DNA of 64,000 bases, taken from contig NZ_CM001165.1 in the NCBI RefSeq assembly GCF_000213055.1, forward strand, positions 6,160,945-6,224,944, written 5' to 3'. Shown piece after piece: positions 42,012-53,832 of the stretch. Position numbers and translations under genes: made by a program. Origin of the DNA: Streptomyces sp. Tu6071 (GTDB taxonomy: Bacteria; Actinomycetota; Actinomycetes; Streptomycetales; Streptomycetaceae). Below the pieces are notes generated by a model. That model was given only the letters and a program-made list of their open reading frames with translations. It did no database searches and was not told the DNA's origin. Numbering within the stretch: position 1 is the stretch's first letter; each line of letters begins with the position of its first letter.

Positions 42012-42117
42012 GGTCCCGCCGTGGGGTACACCCCGGAACCCACCCGGCCTCGTGAACGGCTGCGACCCGCCCCGCCCCTCCCCACGCCTGGCCGCCCCCG
42101 GCCCCCCCGGAACGCGA

Positions 42118-42152
42118 CACGGCCCCGTACGCACAAGGCATACGGGGCCGTG
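42118..42152 (-). terminator. Terminator downstream of icd
   Basis: Perfect 12-bp stem CACGGCCCCGTA / TACGGGGCCGTG with an 11-nt loop, about 85 nt past the icd stop. Confidence 0.65.
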
Positions 42153-42164
42153 ATCGACAGACGT

Positions 42165-42235
42165 CAGCCCGCCACATGGCGCACGGACATCAGACCGCCC
42201 ACATGGCGCACGGGCCTCAGCCCGTCACACAGGCA
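42165..42235 (-). repeat. 27-bp tandem repeat downstream of icd
   Basis: Two near-identical 26/27-bp units containing CCACATGGCGCACGG and a partial third, between the icd stop and its terminator. Confidence 0.7.
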
Positions 42236-44551
<2,316 letters not shown>

Positions 44552-44563
44552 TCAATATTGCTC

Positions 44564-44577
44564 GATATCAAGATATC
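44564..44577. promoter_or_regulatory. GATATC-AA-GATATC palindrome upstream of icd
   Basis: An inverted (and direct) repeat of GATATC, about 106 nt upstream of the icd start, in a conspicuously A/T-rich patch. A candidate regulator site or part of the icd promoter. Confidence 0.4.
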
Positions 44578-44769
44578 CCGAGAGGGCGGCTCTCCCGAAA
44601 GGGCCCTTCGTCCTGCGGACGGCGGCACCCCCACCCGCGTCACCGCCCGGCTCCGCGGACGGCGTGCCTCCGGTACGTGGCGCACGCGGTTCCGGTACGC
44701 GGCGTGCCGCCCGATCCCTTACGGTCCCGGGTCGCCCAAACCCTCTCGCCCCGGCCCGCGCCCCTCTCG

Positions 44770-44775
44770 TACGCT
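44770..44775 (+). promoter_or_regulatory. Leaderless-type -10 box of the prolyl aminopeptidase gene
   Basis: TACGCT, 6 nt before the ATG at 44782; no RBS. Confidence 0.5.
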
Positions 44776-44781
44776 GCCGGG

Positions 44782-45753
44782 ATGCCCACCCCCGTACCGC
44801 TGCACGCGGACTCCGCCCCGCACGCCCACGGCCACCTCCCCACCGACGACGGACACGAGCTGTACTGGGAGACCTGCGGCAACCCGGAGGGCCTGCCCGC
44901 CCTCGTCCTGCACGGCGGTCCCGGCTCGGGCTGCTCGCCCCGCTTCCGACGGTACTTCGACCCGGCCCGCTACCGGATCGTGCTGCTCGACCAGCGCGGC
45001 GCGGGCCGCAGCCGCCCGCACGCCTCCGACCCGGCACACGACCTCGCCACCAACACCACCCCGCACCTCATCGCCGACCTGGAGGCGCTGCGCGCCCACC
45101 TCGGCATCGACCGGTGGCTCGTCTGGGGTGTCTCCTTCGGCTCCTTCCTCGGCCTGCGGTACGCGCAACTGCACCCCGCACGCGTCAGCGCCCTCGTCCT
45201 CACCGGCGTCGCGACCGGCAGTCGCGCCGAGGTCGAGGTACTGACCCGGGGCCTCGGCCGCTACTTCCCCGAAGCCTTCGACCGCTTCCGCGCGGGCGTC
45301 CCGGAAGCGGCGCGCGACGGCGACCTCGCGACCGCCTACCGCGACCTGCTCGCCTCGCCCGACCCGGCCGTGCGCGCTCTCGCCGCGCGCGACTGGACCG
45401 ACTGGGAGACCGCGATCATCCCCGCCCCGCCCCGCTCCGAACCGCGCTACGAGGACCCCCGCTTCCGCCTCGGCTTCGTCCGCACCGTCACGCACTACTG
45501 GAGCCAGGACCACTTCCTCGGCGGCGACGAAGTGGTCCTGCGTGACGCCCACCGCCTGCACGGCATCCCCGGCACCCTCGTCCAGGGCCTCCTCGACCCC
45601 GGCAACCTCACCGGCGCCGTCCACCGCCTCGCCGCCGCCTGGCCCGACGCGAGCCTGCACGTCGTCAACGACGGCGTCCACGGCGCGAACGCCGAGATGG
45701 CCGGCCACCTCGTCGCCGCGACCGACCGCTACGCGGACGAAGCCGGGGCCTGA
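44782..45753 (+). CDS. pip: Prolyl aminopeptidase (proline iminopeptidase), alpha/beta hydrolase
   Basis: 323 residues, S33 family. Oxyanion motif HGGPGSGCSPRFRRYFDP and DQRGAGRSRPHA are diagnostic of Pip. The nucleophile elbow is GVSFGSFLGLRYA, so Ser sits in GxSxG; family members usually have GGSWGS. YWSQDHFL, the Asp candidate in QGLLDPGNLTG and the His in VNDGVHGAN complete the triad. It removes N-terminal Pro from peptides. ATG 44782 is taken over an upstream in-frame ATG (44677), which would add 35 noise-like residues. Confidence 0.9.
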   Translation: MPTPVPLHADSAPHAHGHLPTDDGHELYWETCGNPEGLPALVLHGGPGSGCSPRFRRYFDPARYRIVLLDQRGAGRSRPHASDPAHDLATNTTPHLIADLEALRAHLGIDRWLVWGVSFGSFLGLRYAQLHPARVSALVLTGVATGSRAEVEVLTRGLGRYFPEAFDRFRAGVPEAARDGDLATAYRDLLASPDPAVRALAARDWTDWETAIIPAPPRSEPRYEDPRFRLGFVRTVTHYWSQDHFLGGDEVVLRDAHRLHGIPGTLVQGLLDPGNLTGAVHRLAAAWPDASLHVVNDGVHGANAEMAGHLVAATDRYADEAGA

Positions 45754-45838
45754 GGCGCGGGAGCGCGAGACAGCGAACCGTCCTCGATGGACGCCGGGGT
45801 ACGGGCCCGGGGCTCCCGCTCGGCGCCTCCGGCCCGCC

Positions 45839-46645
45839 TCAGCCGAGCGTCACCGGCAGCACCGCGTGCTCGGCGAAGACACCGAACGTCCGGAAACCGA
45901 GCCCCCGGTACAACGGCTCACCCTCCTCGCTCGCCTGGAGCACCGCCGTACCGAAACCCGCCGCCCGCGCCGCCCGCAAGGCGGCGAGCGTCACCGCGGC
46001 CCCGTACCCCCGCCGCCGGAACCCGGCCCGCGTCGACACGTTGTACAGGCCCGCGACCCCGTCCGACAGGAACACCTCCGCGCTCGCCACGACCTCGCCC
46101 GCCACCTCCCCGACGAAGAGCAGCGCCGGACAGCCGGGGCGCAGCAACGCCTCCGCCGAATCCGCGTAGAAACGCGTGACGCTCGCAGCGGGTGGCTCCC
46201 AGTTCGCCGCGACGACCGCGGCGAACGCCGCGACATCCTCAGCGCTCCGCACCCGCCGCACCACGAGCCCGTCCAGAGCCGTAGGCGCGGGCAACGCGCG
46301 CCGCAGGCTCCGCACCATCGCAGGCTCGCGCGCGGCGACGGGCGCCCCGGCCGCGGCGAGCAGCGCCGACAAGTCCTCCGGCCGCGAGTCCGGACCCACC
46401 CACCATGTGAACCGCCGCCCCGTCGTCCGCAGCGCGGCAAGCGTCGCGAGCACCCGCGCCGACGAGGCCCGCCGCGGGAACCGCGCACCCGCCACGACAT
46501 TGAACGTGTCGTCGTCGAGCCCACTGTCCGCGACGTGCACCTCCCCGCCCGGCGGCACACTCACCGCCCGCCCCGGGTGATCACGATGCAGATGACAAGC
46601 GTGCGCCACGAAGTTCCGCTCGGCCCGACCCTCCAGACCTCTCAC
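45839..46645 (-). CDS. GNAT family N-acetyltransferase
   Basis: 268 residues from the GTG that overlaps the DUF4291 stop (GTGA). The acetyl-CoA site is in [20 protein letters not shown], with [20 protein letters not shown] and an Ala-rich helix between. The N-terminal half ([36 protein letters not shown]) is a second, degenerate GNAT-like or substrate domain. Acceptor unknown. Translational coupling suggests a function shared with the DUF4291 protein. Confidence 0.85.
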   Translation of the reverse strand: MRGLEGRAERNFVAHACHLHRDHPGRAVSVPPGGEVHVADSGLDDDTFNVVAGARFPRRASSARVLATLAALRTTGRRFTWWVGPDSRPEDLSALLAAAGAPVAAREPAMVRSLRRALPAPTALDGLVVRRVRSAEDVAAFAAVVAANWEPPAASVTRFYADSAEALLRPGCPALLFVGEVAGEVVASAEVFLSDGVAGLYNVSTRAGFRRRGYGAAVTLAALRAARAAGFGTAVLQASEEGEPLYRGLGFRTFGVFAEHAVLPVTLG

Positions 46646-47298
46646 GCGGCCCCCTCCGGCACGTGCGGCACGGGCAGCAGACCCGCCAGCGCGTCGACGG
46701 GCACCTCGTAGGGCCGCTCGACGGGCAGCAGCGCCCGCGCCCCGTCGAGTTCCCCGTCCCGTACGAGCCCGTGGGCCTCCCGCGCGAGCGGCGTCACGTC
46801 CCGTATCCCGACGATCCACTCGTCCGCGTACCTGCGGCTCGCCTCGCCCGACAGCCCCAGTTGCAGCGAGCGGTGCTCCAACGGTCTCGCGTGGAGGTCC
46901 CGCTCGGGGTCCCACTGCACCCGCGCCGGAGCCCGCCGCAACGAGCGCTGCCACTCCGCCCGGTCGCCGTGCACACCGCGCTCGAAGTGCGAGAGCGTCG
47001 CGTTCCGCAAGGCCCAGAGAAAACCCTCCCGCGCGATCTCCACGGCGAGCACCGTCTCCTGCCCCTCCTTCGTCCCCCATCCGCAGCGGTACATCATCCA
47101 CAGGAACGACGGCTTGACCCACGTCATCCGCCCCCGCCCCCATGCCTCCGGAAACCGCCCGTCCCGCGCCGCGGGCACACCGAGCGAGGGCCGGTACGCC
47201 TGGTAGACGGTGAGCGTGTCCGCCGTGTGCAGCGCCCGTATCTCGTGGCGGGGAACAGGCCGCACGCTGCTCTCCCCGGGGCGTCCGTAACTCTCCAT
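46642..47298 (-). CDS. DUF4291 family protein
   Basis: 218 residues. [20 protein letters not shown], then [19 protein letters not shown] and [20 protein letters not shown] are DUF4291 hallmarks. [21 protein letters not shown] follows, with a further DUF4291-type stretch [20 protein letters not shown]. The biochemical function is not known to me. ATG 47298 has CAGGCT 6 nt upstream and no RBS. Overlaps the following GNAT gene by 4 nt. Confidence 0.85.
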   Translation of the reverse strand: MESYGRPGESSVRPVPRHEIRALHTADTLTVYQAYRPSLGVPAARDGRFPEAWGRGRMTWVKPSFLWMMYRCGWGTKEGQETVLAVEIAREGFLWALRNATLSHFERGVHGDRAEWQRSLRRAPARVQWDPERDLHARPLEHRSLQLGLSGEASRRYADEWIVGIRDVTPLAREAHGLVRDGELDGARALLPVERPYEVPVDALAGLLPVPHVPEGAA

Positions 47299-47501
47299 AC
47301 CGTGAGCCTGACGGCCCGCTGACCAGCGCGCCAAGGGATTTCCCGCCGCGCGGGCCCGCCACACCCCCGTAACCCGCCCGTTTCCTCCGCACCTCACCCC
47401 TCCCGTACCCTTGTACGAGCACAGCCACGGCCACTGCCGCCCGCAGGCACCAGCGCGTTCGTACCGCGCTACCTACCCAAGACCTGCCGACGGGAGCGAG
47501 C

Positions 47502-49385
47502 TTGTCCGCACGCGGATTCCGCCACCACGACCCCCTCCGATTCCGCCACCGCCCTTTGCCCGCCTGGCTCGCCCACGCCCTGCACGTCCCGCGCGTGCCG
47601 GTACCGCGCGGCGCCATGGTGCGCGGACTGCTGGGCACGCTGCCGCTCGTCCTGGCCGTCGTGGCGGCAGAGCCGGGGCTCGGAGTCATGACCGCGCTCG
47701 GCGGCCTCCTCGCCGCCATCAACGACCGCCCCGGCAGCCGCCGCACCGCGGGACTCCGCCTCGGCGCCCCCGCCCTCGCCGGCACCTGCGGACTGCTGCT
47801 CGGCAGCGGCGCCACGGCACTCCTCCCGCACCCCGCCCAGCCTTTCCTCCTCCCACTCGTCCTCACCGTGCTCGGCCTCTTCGCCGGCGCCGTGAGCGCT
47901 GTCGGGCCGGTCGCCTCGGGCGTCGGCACCCAGATACTCGTCACGACCGCCATCGGCGCCGGGATGCCGCTGCCCGAGCCGGGCTGGCAGCGTGCCCTCG
48001 CCTTCCTCACCGGAGCTGCCTGGCTCCTCACCCTGCGCCTCCTGCTCCCTTCCCCGGACGACGGAGCCCGCCACCCGTACCGCCTCGGCACCGAACGTGC
48101 CGCCGTCGCCTCCGTCTACACCGCGATCGCCGCCCTCCTCGACGCCACCGGCACCTCCGCCGCTCCCGCCCGCCGCTCCGCTCTCACCGCCGCACTCGAC
48201 CAGGCCCAGGACGCTTTGCTCGGCCCCCGGCTCCACCGCTTCACGAGCAGCTCGGCCGAACGCCGCCTCCACGCCCGCCTCGACGCGGCCCTCCCTCTCG
48301 CGGAGGCCGCGACCGCGCTCTTCTGGGCCGGACGCCCGCTACCGGCGCGCACCGTACGAGGCCCGCTCGCCCTCGCCGACGCCGCACGCCACGACACCGT
48401 GCCCGCATCGGTCCCCGCTCCCGAACGCGACGCCCCGGGACTCCGCGCGCTCGACGCGTCCCTCCTCTCCGCTCTCGCCGTCTTCGACTCCACCCCCGCC
48501 CCCACCACCCGCACCCCGCGGGGCGCACGAGCCCGTCTCCGCGCCGCGACGCGCCGCGTCTCGGGCCCGGCGGGGCGCGAGTACGGAATCCGCGTCGCGC
48601 TCAGCATGGGCGCCGCGACCGCCGTCGCCCAGACCCTCCATCCCGAGCACTGGTACTGGCTCCCCGCCACCGCCGTCTTCCTCGTCAAGCCCGACCTGGG
48701 TCCGCTCGCCTCGCGCATCCTGTGCCGTGTCGTCGGCACGCTCGTCGGAGCCGGGCTCTTCGTCGCGCTCGCCGCCGCTGCCGCTCCCGTACCGCTGCCG
48801 CCCGAGAGCGGGCTCGTCGCTCTCGCGGCGGTCTGCGCGACCCTCGTCCCGCTCGCCATGCGTCACTTCGCCCTCCAGACCGGTGTCGTCACCCTCCTCG
48901 TTCTCGCTCTCGTCGGTCTCGGCGGTGACACCCAGGCCACCTGGAACCGCCTCACCGACACGTTGCTCGCCTGCGGCATCGTGCTGCTCGCCGGACACCT
49001 CCCCCTCCCCGGCCGGGCGGGCAACGTCGCCCGCGGCCGGCTCGCCGTCGCTTCGCAGGCAGCGACCGACTACCTCGGCCACGTGCTCAGCGGCTCGCCC
49101 GACCTGCCGGGCCGCTGGGCCCTGCGCCGCGCCGCCTACCGCTCCCTCGCGCAGGCCCGCGCCGCCGTCGAGGTCTCGGCCGCCGAACTGCCCCCGCTCG
49201 CCCGCCGAAGCGCCGGGGCCGCCGAACTCACCGCCGTACTCGAACGCCTCGTGGACACGACCACGGCCGCCGCCGTCCACGCCGACGACGCCGGCACCCT
49301 GCCCCCACGCGACAGCGCCCGCCTCCGCGCCCTGCTGGGCGAACTCGGCAATCTCGACCACGACCGGGCCCCCGTGACGCACTGA
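47502..49385 (+). CDS. FUSC-family integral membrane protein
   Basis: 627 residues. Two blocks of about five to six membrane helices: ~40-175 ([40 protein letters not shown]) and ~365-510 ([40 protein letters not shown]). They are separated by cytoplasmic helical segments. This is the fusaric-acid-resistance/aromatic acid exporter-like FUSC layout. [18 protein letters not shown] is the conserved second-half motif. The substrate is unknown. The start is a TTG with GGGAGCGAGC just upstream. Confidence 0.88.
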   Translation: MSARGFRHHDPLRFRHRPLPAWLAHALHVPRVPVPRGAMVRGLLGTLPLVLAVVAAEPGLGVMTALGGLLAAINDRPGSRRTAGLRLGAPALAGTCGLLLGSGATALLPHPAQPFLLPLVLTVLGLFAGAVSAVGPVASGVGTQILVTTAIGAGMPLPEPGWQRALAFLTGAAWLLTLRLLLPSPDDGARHPYRLGTERAAVASVYTAIAALLDATGTSAAPARRSALTAALDQAQDALLGPRLHRFTSSSAERRLHARLDAALPLAEAATALFWAGRPLPARTVRGPLALADAARHDTVPASVPAPERDAPGLRALDASLLSALAVFDSTPAPTTRTPRGARARLRAATRRVSGPAGREYGIRVALSMGAATAVAQTLHPEHWYWLPATAVFLVKPDLGPLASRILCRVVGTLVGAGLFVALAAAAAPVPLPPESGLVALAAVCATLVPLAMRHFALQTGVVTLLVLALVGLGGDTQATWNRLTDTLLACGIVLLAGHLPLPGRAGNVARGRLAVASQAATDYLGHVLSGSPDLPGRWALRRAAYRSLAQARAAVEVSAAELPPLARRSAGAAELTAVLERLVDTTTAAAVHADDAGTLPPRDSARLRALLGELGNLDHDRAPVTH

Positions 49386-49493
49386 TTACGCCGGCCCGCC
49401 CCGCCGCAACTCTGTCGCTGTGAGCGCTGATGCATGCACCGTACGTCACCGCACCGACAGCGTGCTGTGGGTGAAAAATCTGCTCATGCGGAA

Positions 49494-49617
49494 GAGTGAG
49501 AGCTTTTGCGGATTACGCGGAGTTATCCACAGATGCGGTGAGATGGCGGGGTGGTGGGGTGGGGGCCTGGAAGAATTGAACTGGGGCCGCCCCCTGGGAG
49601 GGCGGGGGTGTGTCCTC
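49494..49617 (+). repeat. Dispersed ~125-bp element, copy B (TTATCCACAG element)
   Basis: Same block order as copy A: GAGTGAGAG, GCGGAGTTATCCACAG, GCCTGGAAGAATTG, CGCCCCCTGGGAGGGCG, GGGGG..TGTCCTC. About 110 nt after the FUSC stop and same orientation as copy A. Its tail runs directly into the tandem array at 49594-49881. Confidence 0.75.
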
Positions 49618-49881
49618 GTGCGGGCCCGGCTTCCGTGAGAGGAGGGCGGGGGTGTGTCCTCATGCGGGTCCGGCTTTCGTGCGAGGAAGGCGGGGATCTG
49701 TCCTCATGCAGACCCGGCTCCTGCGGACGGGCGGGGGTGTCCCCAATCGAGGCCGGCCCCCGTGCGAGGGCGGGGCCTGCCCTCACCCAGCCCCGGCTTC
49801 CGCAGGAAGGCGGGGCATCTGCCCTAACTCGGGTGTCCGCTTCCCCGAAGGCAGCGGTCTGTCCTCACGCGGGCCCCGCGT
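49594..49881 (+). repeat. Degenerate tandem array, about seven ~43-bp units
   Basis: Units begin near 49594, 49640, 49685, 49728, 49768, 49808 and 49849. Each keeps GGCGGGG, then TGTCCTC, a GCGGG and CCGGCTT core and CGTG. Periods are 45-46 at first and near 40 later, not multiples of 3, so it is not a coding repeat. The units resemble the 3' tail of the TTATCCACAG element. Confidence 0.75.
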
Positions 49882-50474
49882 ACCCCCTCTCGCGACAGGG
49901 CGTTCCTCAGCCCCTCGCACACCCAACGCCGCCCCCAACTGTCCGCCGCCCGCCCCGCCGAAAAGCCCCCGCCCACCCCGCCGAAGCCCCCCGACCGCCC
50001 CGCCCCCGCCCCCGCACCCCTCGCCGCACACCGCGAACAGCCCGCCCACACCTCCCCGGCATATGCCCGTTACCTCCCCTGCCTCCACCGCGCGCTCACC
50101 CACCCCGCCCCCACGCGCTCCCACCGCGCTCGCCCACCGCGACCACCTCGCGGTGCCCCCCTCCTGACCTGCCGCATCCCGCTCACCGCCGCCGGCCTGG
50201 GTGCGCCCCTCGGCCGCGCCCCCTGTGCCCCCAAGGGCGACGAATGCCGTCACGAGCCGGGGCGAACAGGTGACGGTACGGTCACGGCGCCCACGCCCGA
50301 GGGCCTCGCTGCGTCATTCTCGACGCACTGCCCGGCGCGGCGTGACGTGACGGCGGGTGCACTCGTTACTCCATGCGAGTGAGTGAAGAGTGGGGTTCGA
50401 GTGAACGCGTGTTGCGGCAGCACCGGCGGCGGGGGAGTGCGACCCGGGTACGACAGGACGGAGTTGCGGCCGTG
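49882..50474. other. Cytosine-rich gap before the regulatory cluster
   Basis: No supportable gene. 49920-50160 is extremely C-rich on the plus strand, so spurious Pro/Arg-rich reading frames are open. The stretch from 50340 is less GC-rich (GTTACTCCATGCG) and probably carries the promoter of the small gene at 50475. Confidence 0.4.
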
Positions 50475-50648
50475 ATGACCGAACGAGTGGTGTTGGAACG
50501 CTTCCCCGCGGGCGGACCGCGGGGCTCCTGGCCCGCCGAGGAATTCGCCCGTCAGCGACGCTGCGAGGGCACTGCCGCCGAGGTCGTCATGGATCTCGAC
50601 CAGGACGCCTTCCTCGTCATCGTCCGCGCCCGCTCGGCGCCGCGATGA
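50475..50648 (+). CDS. Small conserved hypothetical protein
   Basis: 57 residues from ATG 50475: MTERVVLERFPAGGPRGSWP, then AEEFARQRRCEGTAAEVVMD and LDQDAFLVIVRARSAPR. Reads as a genuine small globular protein; similar small proteins sit next to ATP-binding/XRE-DUF397 clusters in streptomycetes. GGAG lies about 10 nt upstream. An in-frame ATG at 50373 would give 91 residues. Function unknown. Confidence 0.6.
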   Translation: MTERVVLERFPAGGPRGSWPAEEFARQRRCEGTAAEVVMDLDQDAFLVIVRARSAPR

Positions 50649-50837
50649 GTCCGTCCGTGCCCGCAGCGCCGCGATGAATCCGTCCACGCCGCAGCGCGTC
50701 CGCCGGGCAGGAGGGTGAGAGGGCTGCGCTCGGACCGGGCGTGACCCGCCCGGTGCTCAAAAGGAAGGAACTCTACGGGACTTCGGCGGCGCACGGCACG
50801 CCGCGCCGACCGGGCTCGACCGGAAAGGCGGCTCCGG

Positions 50838-51287
50838 TCAGTCCTCGGTCGGTGCCGAGCGTGACCACGGCGGAAGAGTGTCGGTGAGGCGGCACAGGGT
50901 CACGTAGAGCGGGATCGGCGGCGTGTACGGGGCCTTGCCGGACGGCTGGTGGACGAGCCGGGGCTCCCTCCGCGCATCCGGGACGAGCGCCCCGGCCGCG
51001 TAGTGGGCGGGCGCGGGCCACTCCAGGGCCACGTCCGATCCCGAGGGCACGATCCACCACCAGCGCCCGCCGTCCGCGAACACACAGCCCATACGGGGCA
51101 GTCGCCCCATCACCCGGCGGGCCAGCGCCTCCGGCACGCCCACCGCGTCCACGCCCATCGACGTGGTCATTCCGCTCGGCACCGTCAAACGCACCAGTGG
51201 CGTTCGCGCCGCTCCCCGGGCGAACCTGCGCCGGCTGAGCGAGGCGAGCGTGTCGAGGCTCAGCGAGCCTGCCGTCCACGTGTGCAT
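50838..51287 (-). CDS. Hypothetical protein linked to an ATP-binding regulatory gene
   Basis: 149 residues, begins MHTWTAGSLSLDTLASLSRR; MGCVFADGGRWWWIVPSGSD and APYTPPIPLYVTLCRLTDTL are its most distinctive parts. Its ATG follows the ATP-binding protein's stop with no gap (TGAATG), so the two are co-translated. No domain recognised. Confidence 0.7.
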   Translation of the reverse strand: MHTWTAGSLSLDTLASLSRRRFARGAARTPLVRLTVPSGMTTSMGVDAVGVPEALARRVMGRLPRMGCVFADGGRWWWIVPSGSDVALEWPAPAHYAAGALVPDARREPRLVHQPSGKAPYTPPIPLYVTLCRLTDTLPPWSRSAPTED

Positions 51288-51809
51288 TCAGCGTGCCTCT
51301 TCCCACGACAACTCGGCCCACACAACCAGGCCGGAACCCTGTTCCGCCTCTTGCGTCCCCCAGGACAGGCTCATGGCGGAGACCAGGAAAAGGCCGCGCC
51401 CGTGCTCGTCCTGCGGGTCCTGCCGGGGACTCGCGGGCTGTCTGCCGCACTGCCCCTCGTCGCGCACCGCTATCCGCAGTCGCGCCCCGTCCGCCGAACC
51501 GCTCGCCCCGCCCGCGCGCCTGAGCGGATCGGGGCTTGGTCGCGGGGCCCGCTCGTGCGGCTCGATCTCGCGCAGCTCGCAGAGGATGTGCCGACTGCCC
51601 GTGTGCACAAGGGCGTTGGTGACGAGTTCGGAGACGATCAGGATCGCCGCCTCGCACGTCTCCTCGGGTGCCGACCAGCCGTCGAGCTGCGCGCGGGTGA
51701 GCCGCCGGGCTTGGGCGGCGGAGCCCGGGTGAGCGGCGAGTTCGAAACTCGCACAGCGCTCACCGGTCTGGGGGGTGATTAACGGAGCGGACGGAATCAC
51801 GTGTGCCAC
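51288..51809 (-). CDS. ATP-binding protein, RsbW/SpoIIAB-like HATPase
   Basis: 173 residues from a GTG at 51809. GHKL ATPase core: N-box AAILIVSELVTNALVHTG, G1 LRIAVRDEGQ, G2 HGRGLFLVSAM. Such proteins act as anti-sigma-factor-like kinases or partners in streptomycete regulation. They are usually clustered, as here, with an XRE-DUF5753 and a DUF397 gene. Alternative starts are TTG 51836 and GTG 51800. Divergent from the XRE gene across about 116 nt. Confidence 0.85.
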   Translation of the reverse strand: MAHVIPSAPLITPQTGERCASFELAAHPGSAAQARRLTRAQLDGWSAPEETCEAAILIVSELVTNALVHTGSRHILCELREIEPHERAPRPSPDPLRRAGGASGSADGARLRIAVRDEGQCGRQPASPRQDPQDEHGRGLFLVSAMSLSWGTQEAEQGSGLVVWAELSWEEAR

Positions 51810-51925
51810 TATCTCCCCGGCGCGAACACTTGGCAAGGGTCACTCTGAAAAATGCAGAGTGCAGTGTGCTGGGGTTGCGGCGCATGGCACACTGCTCGGG
51901 AACTGTTCGCCAAGGGGAGGTCGAC

Positions 51926-52786
51926 GTGAGCGAACCGAGGTCCGCGCCGACCGTGGGCCAGGTGGTGTTGGGGCGGCGGCTCCAGGACCTGCGCGAGCAC
52001 GCGGGCTTCAGTCGCGAACAGGCGGCCAAGGTCTTGCGCGTCGCACCGGCCACGGTCCGGCGCATGGAGACGGCAGAGGTCGCGCTGAGGATTCCGTACC
52101 TCCAGCTCCTCCTCCAGTCGTACGGGGCGTCGGCGGAGGAGGTCGAAACCTTCGTCACGCTCGCCGAGGACGCCAACAAGCCGGGCTGGTGGCAGCGTTA
52201 CCACGGCGTGCTCCCCAACTGGTTCAGCATGCACGTCAGTCTGGAGGGGGCCGCGAGCCTCATCCGCAACTACGAACCGCACTTCGTGCCCGGCCTCCTC
52301 CAGACCGAGGAATACGCACGGGCCGTCATGCGGGCCGGCTCGCTCGGGCGCAGCGAGCCGGAGGAGATAGAGCGTCATGTCGATCTGCGACTGCGACGCC
52401 AGAAGCTCCTGGTCCGCGAGGACGCGCCACGGCTGTGGTACGTCCTGGACGAAACCGCGGTACGCCGTCCGGCGGGGGACGCGACGGTCATGCGCCGGCA
52501 GGTCGATCATCTGCTGGACGTCACCGCTCTGCCCAATGTGACCCTCCAGATCGCCGAGTTCAGCGCCGGGCCCCACCCCGGCACCTTCGGCCCCTTCGTA
52601 CTCTTCCGCTTCCCCATGCCCGAACTTCCGGACATGGTCTTCGTGGAGTACCTGACCGGCGCCGTCTATCTCGACAGCCGGCCGGAAGTCGCCACGTATC
52701 TGGAGGTCATGGACCACATGGCGGCACATGCCGCCACTGCACAACGCACAAAGGAGATCCTGAGGGATGTCCGCAAGGAGCTGTGA
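51926..52786 (+). CDS. XRE-family regulator with DUF5753 domain
   Basis: 286 residues. The N-terminal HTH_31 domain has LGRRLQDLREHAGFSREQAA, KVLRVAPATVRRMETAEVAL. DUF5753 follows from ~90: HVSLEGAASLIRNYEPHFVP, GLLQTEEYARAVMRAG and LWYVLDETAVRRPAGD. This is the WhiJ-like paralogue family of Streptomyces, which controls development and secondary metabolism together with DUF397 and ATP-binding partners. GTG start with GGGGAGG 5 nt upstream. The next gene's ATG abuts its stop. Confidence 0.92.
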   Translation: MSEPRSAPTVGQVVLGRRLQDLREHAGFSREQAAKVLRVAPATVRRMETAEVALRIPYLQLLLQSYGASAEEVETFVTLAEDANKPGWWQRYHGVLPNWFSMHVSLEGAASLIRNYEPHFVPGLLQTEEYARAVMRAGSLGRSEPEEIERHVDLRLRRQKLLVREDAPRLWYVLDETAVRRPAGDATVMRRQVDHLLDVTALPNVTLQIAEFSAGPHPGTFGPFVLFRFPMPELPDMVFVEYLTGAVYLDSRPEVATYLEVMDHMAAHAATAQRTKEILRDVRKEL

Positions 52787-53029
52787 ATGGACCGCGTCCG
52801 GATATACAACGGCATGCCCGCCGCCCAGCTCGGCAACGCGGGGTGGCGCAAGCCGTGGAGCGGCGGCAACGGGGGGAACTGCGTCGAGGCGATGAAACTC
52901 GCCGACGGCAGGATCGCGTTCCGTCAGTCCTCCGATCCAGAAGGGCCCGCACTCATCTACACCCCGGCGGAAATCACCGCCTTCATCCAGGGAGCGAAGG
53001 CCGGACAGGCCGACTTCCTCCTCTCCTGA
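52787..53029 (+). CDS. DUF397 domain protein
   Basis: 80 residues. WRKPWSGGNGGNCVEAMKLA and FRQSSDPEGPALIYTPAEIT are the DUF397 signature (W-x-S-x-N-x-C-V-E). Starts directly after the XRE stop (TGAATG), so expression is coupled. DUF397 proteins are thought to bind and modulate their cognate XRE partner. Confidence 0.92.
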   Translation: MDRVRIYNGMPAAQLGNAGWRKPWSGGNGGNCVEAMKLADGRIAFRQSSDPEGPALIYTPAEITAFIQGAKAGQADFLLS

Positions 53030-53190
53030 CCTCCTTCGTTTCCCTCTCCGCCGATCTCCTCCGCACCCGGGACCAGGTTCCCGGATCTTCTCCGGGGGCG
53101 TGCCACAGCGCGCCCCCGTCTTTCGTACGCGCCTCCGCCGCCGCGTGACCCCCACCCGTGTGCCCCGGCCGCCTGCGTCACCATAGACCC

Positions 53191-53832
53191 GTGCGATTCG
53201 AAGCGATCACCTGGGAACGCCTGACCGAGGACCTCACCGAGCGACTGCTCACGACCGCTCCCGCGGACGGTGGCGACCATGTCCGGGTGGCGCTCGACGG
53301 CGCTCCCGCGGCCCGTCCCGAGGCCCTCGCCGACCGGCTCGCCGAAGCGCTGCGCGCGGCAGGCCGGCCCGCACTGCCACTCGCCACGAGCGGCTTCCTG
53401 CGCCCCGCCTCGCTCCGCTTCGAGCACGGCCACCACGACCCCGACAGCTACCTCACCGGCTGGTTCGACACCCCGGCGCTGTGGCGGGAGGTCTTCGCCC
53501 CGCTCGACCCCGGGGGCAGCGGCCGGGTCCTGCCCGACCTGTGGGACCCCGTCACCGACCGCGCGACCCGCACGCCGTACGTCACCCTGCCGCCCGGCGG
53601 CTTCCTCCTCCTCCACGGCCCCTTCCTCTTCGGCCACTGGTTCCCCTTCGACCTCGGCGTCCATCTCTCCCTCACCGAGGCGGCACTGCGCCGCCGTACC
53701 CCCGAGGAGGAGCACTGGACCCTGCCCGCCTTCGCCCGCTACGAGGCCGAGCAGACCCCCCTCGACGTGGCCGACCTCGTCGTCCGCACGGACGACCCCC
53801 GCCACCCGGCCCGCCGCGTCCCCCAGGACTGA
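53191..53832 (+). CDS. Uridine kinase-like protein with degenerate P-loop
   Basis: 213 residues. The streptomycete protein annotated as uridine kinase: RFEAITWERLTEDLTERLLT, PLATSGFLRPASLRFEHGHH, WFDTPALWREVFAPLDPGGS and LLHGPFLFGHWFPFDLGVHL. The Walker A position reads ALDGAPAARPEALA and lacks the GKS/T of a working P-loop. Kinase activity is therefore doubtful. GTG at 53191; no RBS and a weak CACCAT 6 nt upstream. Confidence 0.8.
   Translation: MRFEAITWERLTEDLTERLLTTAPADGGDHVRVALDGAPAARPEALADRLAEALRAAGRPALPLATSGFLRPASLRFEHGHHDPDSYLTGWFDTPALWREVFAPLDPGGSGRVLPDLWDPVTDRATRTPYVTLPPGGFLLLHGPFLFGHWFPFDLGVHLSLTEAALRRRTPEEEHWTLPAFARYEAEQTPLDVADLVVRTDDPRHPARRVPQD

Noticed and set aside
49594..49881. 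CRISPR-like array
   Set aside because: Units are contiguous degenerate tandem repeats without unique spacers of constant length, and no cas genes are near.
49551..50273. Long open frame (240 codons) across the tandem array and C-rich gap
   Set aside because: Composition is Pro/Arg/Ala noise, repeat periods are not multiples of three, and no RBS or promoter fits. Open frames are expected in such GC-rich DNA.
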